The notes beneath the pieces were generated by a model, which was not told the origin of the DNA, made no database searches, and saw only the letters and a program-made list of their open reading frames with translations. Positions 21,037-26,168 of a stretch of DNA of 26,168 nucleotides are shown here, piece by piece. Position numbers and translations under genes: made by a program. The DNA lies in contig NW_019773803.1 of the NCBI RefSeq assembly GCF_001039355.2, positions 216,529-242,696 of the forward strand, given 5' to 3'. Position 1 is the stretch's first letter. Every line of letters begins with the position of its first letter. This DNA is from Lingula anatina. Lineage: Eukaryota; Brachiopoda; Lingulata; Lingulida; Lingulidae.

Positions 21037-21970
21037 CTGTAAAAGATCTTTTCAAGATAACTATGCATTTTTTCTTTTATTTCAAATACAAGCATTTCAT
21101 TAGCTGTTGACCATAGAAAATATATTGTATATAATATATTGTTAAAATAATCCTCTATAATTAGTGAATATTACATCTTCAATATTTTAAGTACAGTATA
21201 TGTACAAAGTGAAGCCAATATACTTGTACTCAATTTGTTAGTACGGTAAGTTTTACAAGACAAAATTTTACCAACAGTGTTATATGTGTGAATTTTTTTC
21301 TGTGCTTCATACCACATTTTATTGTTTCATGCAGCCTTGATGCCTGGTGCTGTAACATTTCCTTCACCAATGTTACTCCCACTACTGTTATCATAAAGGT
21401 TAATAGAAGCAAAGAAAAAGATCCTAAATTAGCCATACCAAACTGTAACATGTCAATTAGACCCAAAATAGATTTGGGTAATTTGTCTCTTAAAACCATC
21501 CCCATGCTAGCTGCTACCACTAAGACAACAATGACTGTCACGGCATGTTCCACTCGTCTTATTCTGGTATGCAAGCCTTCTTTTAAATTTTGCTCTTCCT
21601 GTTCTTGGTTTTTCAATTGTGTGATGTATTCCTGTTCCTTCTCTGGATCAATGGTTATGTTTTTAACAGAATCCAGTTGTTCTGTTGTTACACCCAAGTT
21701 GAGTACACTGATTGTGATTGACTGCCACATAAGTTCATAATCAGAGTCTGTAATATTCACTGACTTCGAGTGTGCCAGACTGTTTCGATAAAATTTAATC
21801 TCAATCAGATCCAATATTTGTCTTGGTAGATCGGGAGAAGATCTGGCTGCCTGAAGGTTGTTCCAAACATCAGATTTGGGCTCAGGAACATCAGACGTCT
21901 TAGGGTGCAGGTCTCTAATTAAACTAAACAAAAGTGTGATATCAAAATTGTTCAAACATGTCGCAGGCAT
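19947..21970 (-). CDS. HEPN (DZIP3-like) - two hydrophobic segments - PGRP fusion protein
   Basis: Exons on the minus strand: 21970-21313, 21036-20839, 20566-20473, 20181-19947. Junction phases are 1, 1 and 2 and all agree; the sum is 1185 nt, 394 residues plus stop. Domains in order: DZIP3-like HEPN (about 1-95, motif RNSLAH at 62-67), Glu/Gln-rich coiled coil (about 108-138), hydrophobic segments at about 142-160 and 182-203, then a full PGRP/amidase-2-type domain (about 228-390). PGRPs bind bacterial peptidoglycan; HEPN domains of this class often act in RNA cleavage or as assembly modules. The zinc-ligand positions read Ala257, His366 and Ser374, so amidase activity is unlikely. The first in-frame ATG is used, but HEPN-like sequence (KTQFDLLFPPGG) continues upstream to the N at 22030, so the true N terminus may be longer. 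The alternative is two genes, but the junctions argue for one. Confidence 0.78.
20182..20472 (-). other. Introns of the HEPN-PGRP gene
   Basis: The three introns (21312-21037, 20838-20567, 20472-20182) are about 270-290 bp each. They are AT-rich, with a 17-A run near 20234, and show no other feature. Confidence 0.75.
21313..21970 (-). CDS. Exon 1 of the fusion gene: HEPN domain, coiled coil and membrane segments
   Basis: The exon encodes residues 1-219 and ends in ATGTG|GTATGA. The 'LNNFDITLLFSLIRDL', 'IEIKFYRNSLAHS' and 'YELMWQSI' blocks fit the DZIP3/hRUL138-type HEPN domain common in bivalve proteins, and R62-x4-H67 is the HEPN active-site motif. RIRR just before the first hydrophobic stretch suggests that the HEPN side faces the cytosol. 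If both hydrophobic segments span the membrane, the PGRP domain would be cytosolic too; if only one does, it would be outside. Confidence 0.8.
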
Positions 21971-22517
21971 TGTGCCTCCCGGAGGAAATAACAAATCAAA
22001 TTGGGTCTTATTAAGTTTCCTTTTGCTTANCTATACTAACTTGCACTTTCCTTTTTTTTTTTTTTTCGGTTCCGTCTCTTTTCACTAGAGAGCAAGGTCG
22101 TTGCTTTGGAAATTTCGTAAATTTATCAGATGAATACTTATTGCTATTTCTTCACATATTTATTCAAAAATAACAATTGTGAGCCTCTGTATATATAATA
22201 TTCTGTTTATCTCGACATATTAATTGTACATCTTAGTAGTAAGTTGACCTTCACCTTGCGATGATGCTCTATTCATTTGTGATCGTGTGGCATCCGTTTA
22301 AATTCATTAGGGAGCAGTGCTGCACCTGACTATGAGAAGTATGTGAAGTCACATTTTTCTGGGGCATATCGACTTTTAAACTACTATTTCGTGCCGAATG
22401 TTTTGAATATTATACAGAACTTTGAGAAAAGCTGAACGTAAGAGGGATTTTACTTGCAGAAGGCCGTTCGTCGTTACAAAGGTGAAGTTGAATAAATCTA
22501 TTGAACTATTCTCTGAA
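21971..22517. promoter_or_regulatory. Shared intergenic region of two divergent genes, likely bidirectional promoter
   Basis: Only about 550 bp separate the first ATG of the HEPN-PGRP gene (minus) and the ATG of the FAM89-like gene (plus). The stretch includes a run of 16 T at about 22052-22067, the N at 22030 and locally higher CG content near 22070-22100 (CGGTTCCGTCTC, AAGGTCGTTGC). No TATA box was assigned. The head-to-head layout suggests a common regulatory region; this is inference. Confidence 0.5.
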
Positions 22518-23815
<1,298 letters not shown>

Positions 23816-24523
23816 TCATGAATCATGGTGGAGTGTTAACATTGTGGTAATATGGAGTAGGATAAACAAATCAGCTAATATAGTGCAATATACATGGTGT
23901 TCACATTACCTCTGAATTGGTACTGATATGAAGAAGAACATTGCAAATCTAGAGCCCTATTTCACAAAAAAAATATTAACAAAGTTGGCATGGTGTTCTG
24001 TGTTTTTTAATATGACTGCACATATCACAAGCAAATACCTTTTTTAGACCTCATGAATGATTAGCTCCCTCAAATAAATTTAACTTTCCAGAGGTGCCAC
24101 TCAAGTCATTTTGTAAAATGTGACACAATTTGACTGCATTAAAACAACTTTGAAAAAAGTTATACAGTCAAGTAATAATAACTTGGATGGCATGTTCTTT
24201 TCCTTCTAAATAAAACTCATTCATTAGGATGTAAGACTTTATTTAAAAATGTGTGGGACATTTCAGTCAGACTGCCATGTTATTTAACTCATATTTGTAT
24301 CATGTTTATGATTTTTAACAATTGATTTCTGAATTTATAAAAGACTCGTGAAGTATATTGAGATGACTTACTAGTATGTGTTCCCAAGGTAACAAAAAAT
24401 TGATTACCATAATACATTTTTGAATTATAATTAAATGATTTCCTGATCATAGATAGTTATAGTTGGAGTGATTTTAACATTGCTAACCATCACACAATGA
24501 ATGTTACGTTGCATTTGTATATT

Positions 24524-24529
24524 AATAAA
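24524..24529 (+). terminator. Candidate polyadenylation signal of the FAM89-like gene
   Basis: AATAAA hexamers occur at 24073-24078, 24209-24214 and 24524-24529. The last is followed by a T-rich stretch (GTTTATTTATTTC) as expected downstream, so the 3' UTR may be about 730 bp; earlier sites could also be used. Confidence 0.4.
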
Positions 24530-26168
24530 GTTTATTTATTTCTCAATTAACTATATAAAGAACAGCTTATCTCATTGTATAGAAATGATAGAAAAATGTT
24601 ACCCCTGCAGATTTCTAAAAAGAATTTCCCAAAGAAGCCCAATTTGGGTTGAAATGAGAGTAGACAATAAATGAGGACAGTCAAGGGACAATCTTGGTAA
24701 GGTTGAATATGCATTCTCTTAAAAAGTTATTAAGGTATGTGTAGTAACTATAAAGGAAGCACTATTGGAAGAAAACCCATTTGAGGTACAGTTATTTCAA
24801 CTAGAATACCAAAATGAATTAAAATGTGGATATATATAACATCCAAACTTCCCAAAATTGTCCCTCATGCAAGGATAAATATAATCCTCTCTTGACCAAG
24901 ATTTTATTGCTAAGTGCAGTAGATATTGAATACTATGAGCTGAGCCACTGGCCTAAAGAGGGCATAGCACCACCTTGTACCATCTAAGGCCAAAACAAAG
25001 GGGGGAAAGCCTAGCTTGTGTTTTGGTGTGTATCAAATTTTATTTGCTATAGCAAAAACGGCTTTGGTCAGGTGCTTTTATCAGTTCTGCATACCAAAGT
25101 GGAAATAGATGGGAGGAGATTTTTTTAGCATGTTGTAATATTAGTAAATTGTTTGCAGTTAAATAAATTACCTTTAAGACCTGCAATAGGTATATGATAG
25201 CATATTGAAAGATTCAATTTGAAAACAGTACTATTGATGCAAGTGTAATTTATTGCTTTTTATTTTTTTTTTATTTTTTAATCAGTATTATACAGCAGCA
25301 TTTAATTTTGTTTCAATTTCAGAATTTATGAACATGCACCTGCCTGGTTTTCATTTCTTATCATCGTGTATTATTAATCCATTGCATTTTTATTTTACAT
25401 TTTTGTCCTCAATTATGTATACATGTTAGTTGTGCAATAAGCACTTTGATATTTTGTTGAAAAAAAAAGAGCATTTTTATATAAGTATGTATTAGAGAAA
25501 AAGATCAGTAACCATGACGAAGATGATTGCAAATACAAAGGTCCATAGTGATGCCATTATCTCAGCATTAATTTGGCAGTCGTATGTTTAATTTTATGGT
25601 AGAAATGTACCTGTTTGTTTCATAAATTATTAGTGCAAACTTTGAATACCCATCTTATGTATTTCTTTCCAAAAGAAAAAAAAACATAAAAATGGGTTTT
25701 TACTGATTTTTCCTTTGGAAAAAACAAAAGTGGTGTTATTGACAGCATTCTAGTGCACTCAGGCTACCACTTTGAAATCCAAACCCGAAATCCAAACCCA
25801 AAATCCTCCTTTTTCTCACACACAAATTATTTTTAAGCAGAAATAAAAATTTCATCACTTTTTAAGGATAACAGTTCCAGTTATTTACGATGTAAATGTA
25901 AACATTTTAAAAAATTTAATCCCACACTAAATAGCCCAACAACTGACACCTTTTTAAAATGTAGATAGTAGGAATTTAACAAAGTGAAATGACAGAATGA
26001 TATGTAAAGATTTTGATTGCTTTGCTTTCTACAATTCCAAAGATCCAATCCAAAATGGTTCATTATATATTAGAGTAATTAATTTATATTATTATTATTG
26101 TTGATAGTTTTAGAAATAAAATGTTTTAAGTTTATTTTAAATTTCATTTTTATTTATGTACTGACAAA
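24530..26168. other. AT-rich intergenic DNA, no gene seen
   Basis: No exon-like frame, RNA gene or transposon terminus is recognisable. It may include distal 3' UTR of the FAM89-like gene. Confidence 0.6.
25774..25799 (+). repeat. 13-bp tandem duplication
   Basis: GAAATCCAAACCC occurs twice back to back (25774-25786, 25787-25799) and is followed by a partial third unit (AAAATCC). Confidence 0.85.

Noticed and set aside
20850-21110. Plus-strand frames over the PGRP exon
   Set aside because: They are antisense to a well-conserved PGRP exon and carry no recognisable domain.
21288-21740. Plus-strand 150-codon open frame
   Set aside because: It is the antisense shadow of the HEPN exon; the minus frame has clear family motifs and splice sites.
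24530-26168. Search for a fourth gene or RNA gene at the right edge
   Set aside because: Only short AT-rich frames and a 13-bp duplication were seen; nothing supports a gene.

Overview
This is metazoan genomic DNA. It is AT-rich, and its genes are split by short introns with standard GT-AG borders. Gene content points to a mollusc, most likely a bivalve: a DZIP3-like HEPN domain of a type abundant in bivalves, a PGRP, an NWD-type NACHT-WD40 protein and a FAM89 orthologue. The clade is inferred; the species cannot be told. The two undetermined bases (8444 and 22030) both lie beside low-complexity tracts.

Three protein-coding genes can be assembled by joining exons whose phases agree. (1) Plus strand, 4675-19173: a 14-exon gene for a predicted 2166-residue NACHT and WD-repeat protein. 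It has an N-terminal coiled coil, a Ser-rich linker, a DUF4062/TIR-like 'YISST' domain, a NACHT ATPase whose P-loop lysine is replaced by threonine, a winged-helix region and a long WD40 region. The last exon alone carries 1235 codons including the stop. (2) Minus strand, 21970-19947, tail-to-tail with gene 1: a four-exon gene for a predicted 394-residue protein joining a DZIP3-like HEPN domain (R-x4-H motif intact), a coiled coil, two hydrophobic segments and a complete PGRP domain that lacks two zinc ligands. This is the most unusual item here. (3) Plus strand, 22518-23815, head-to-head with gene 2: a two-exon FAM89/LRAP25-like adaptor.

The rest is mainly transposon debris. The upstream region (1-4209) holds two non-autonomous elements that end in TTAA (551-1160 and 1351-1684), the first carrying a short element ending in CAGGGG. 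The largest intron of gene 1 (7613-12207) holds a three-deep nest. A relative of the 1351-1684 element (8157-11091) was entered by a relative of the 551-1160 element in reverse orientation (8242-10910). That in turn contains a 1.63-kb foldback element (8837-10469) with arms near 690 bp and a perfect 9-bp target duplication, as expected of a Mutator-like (MULE) foldback. It should form a very long hairpin in the pre-mRNA.

How the genes may work together: genes 1 and 2 both resemble innate sensors (a STAND NTPase and a peptidoglycan-recognition protein linked to a possible RNase domain), and their convergent 3' ends nearly touch. A functional link between them is speculation. The segment 24530-26168 shows no gene.
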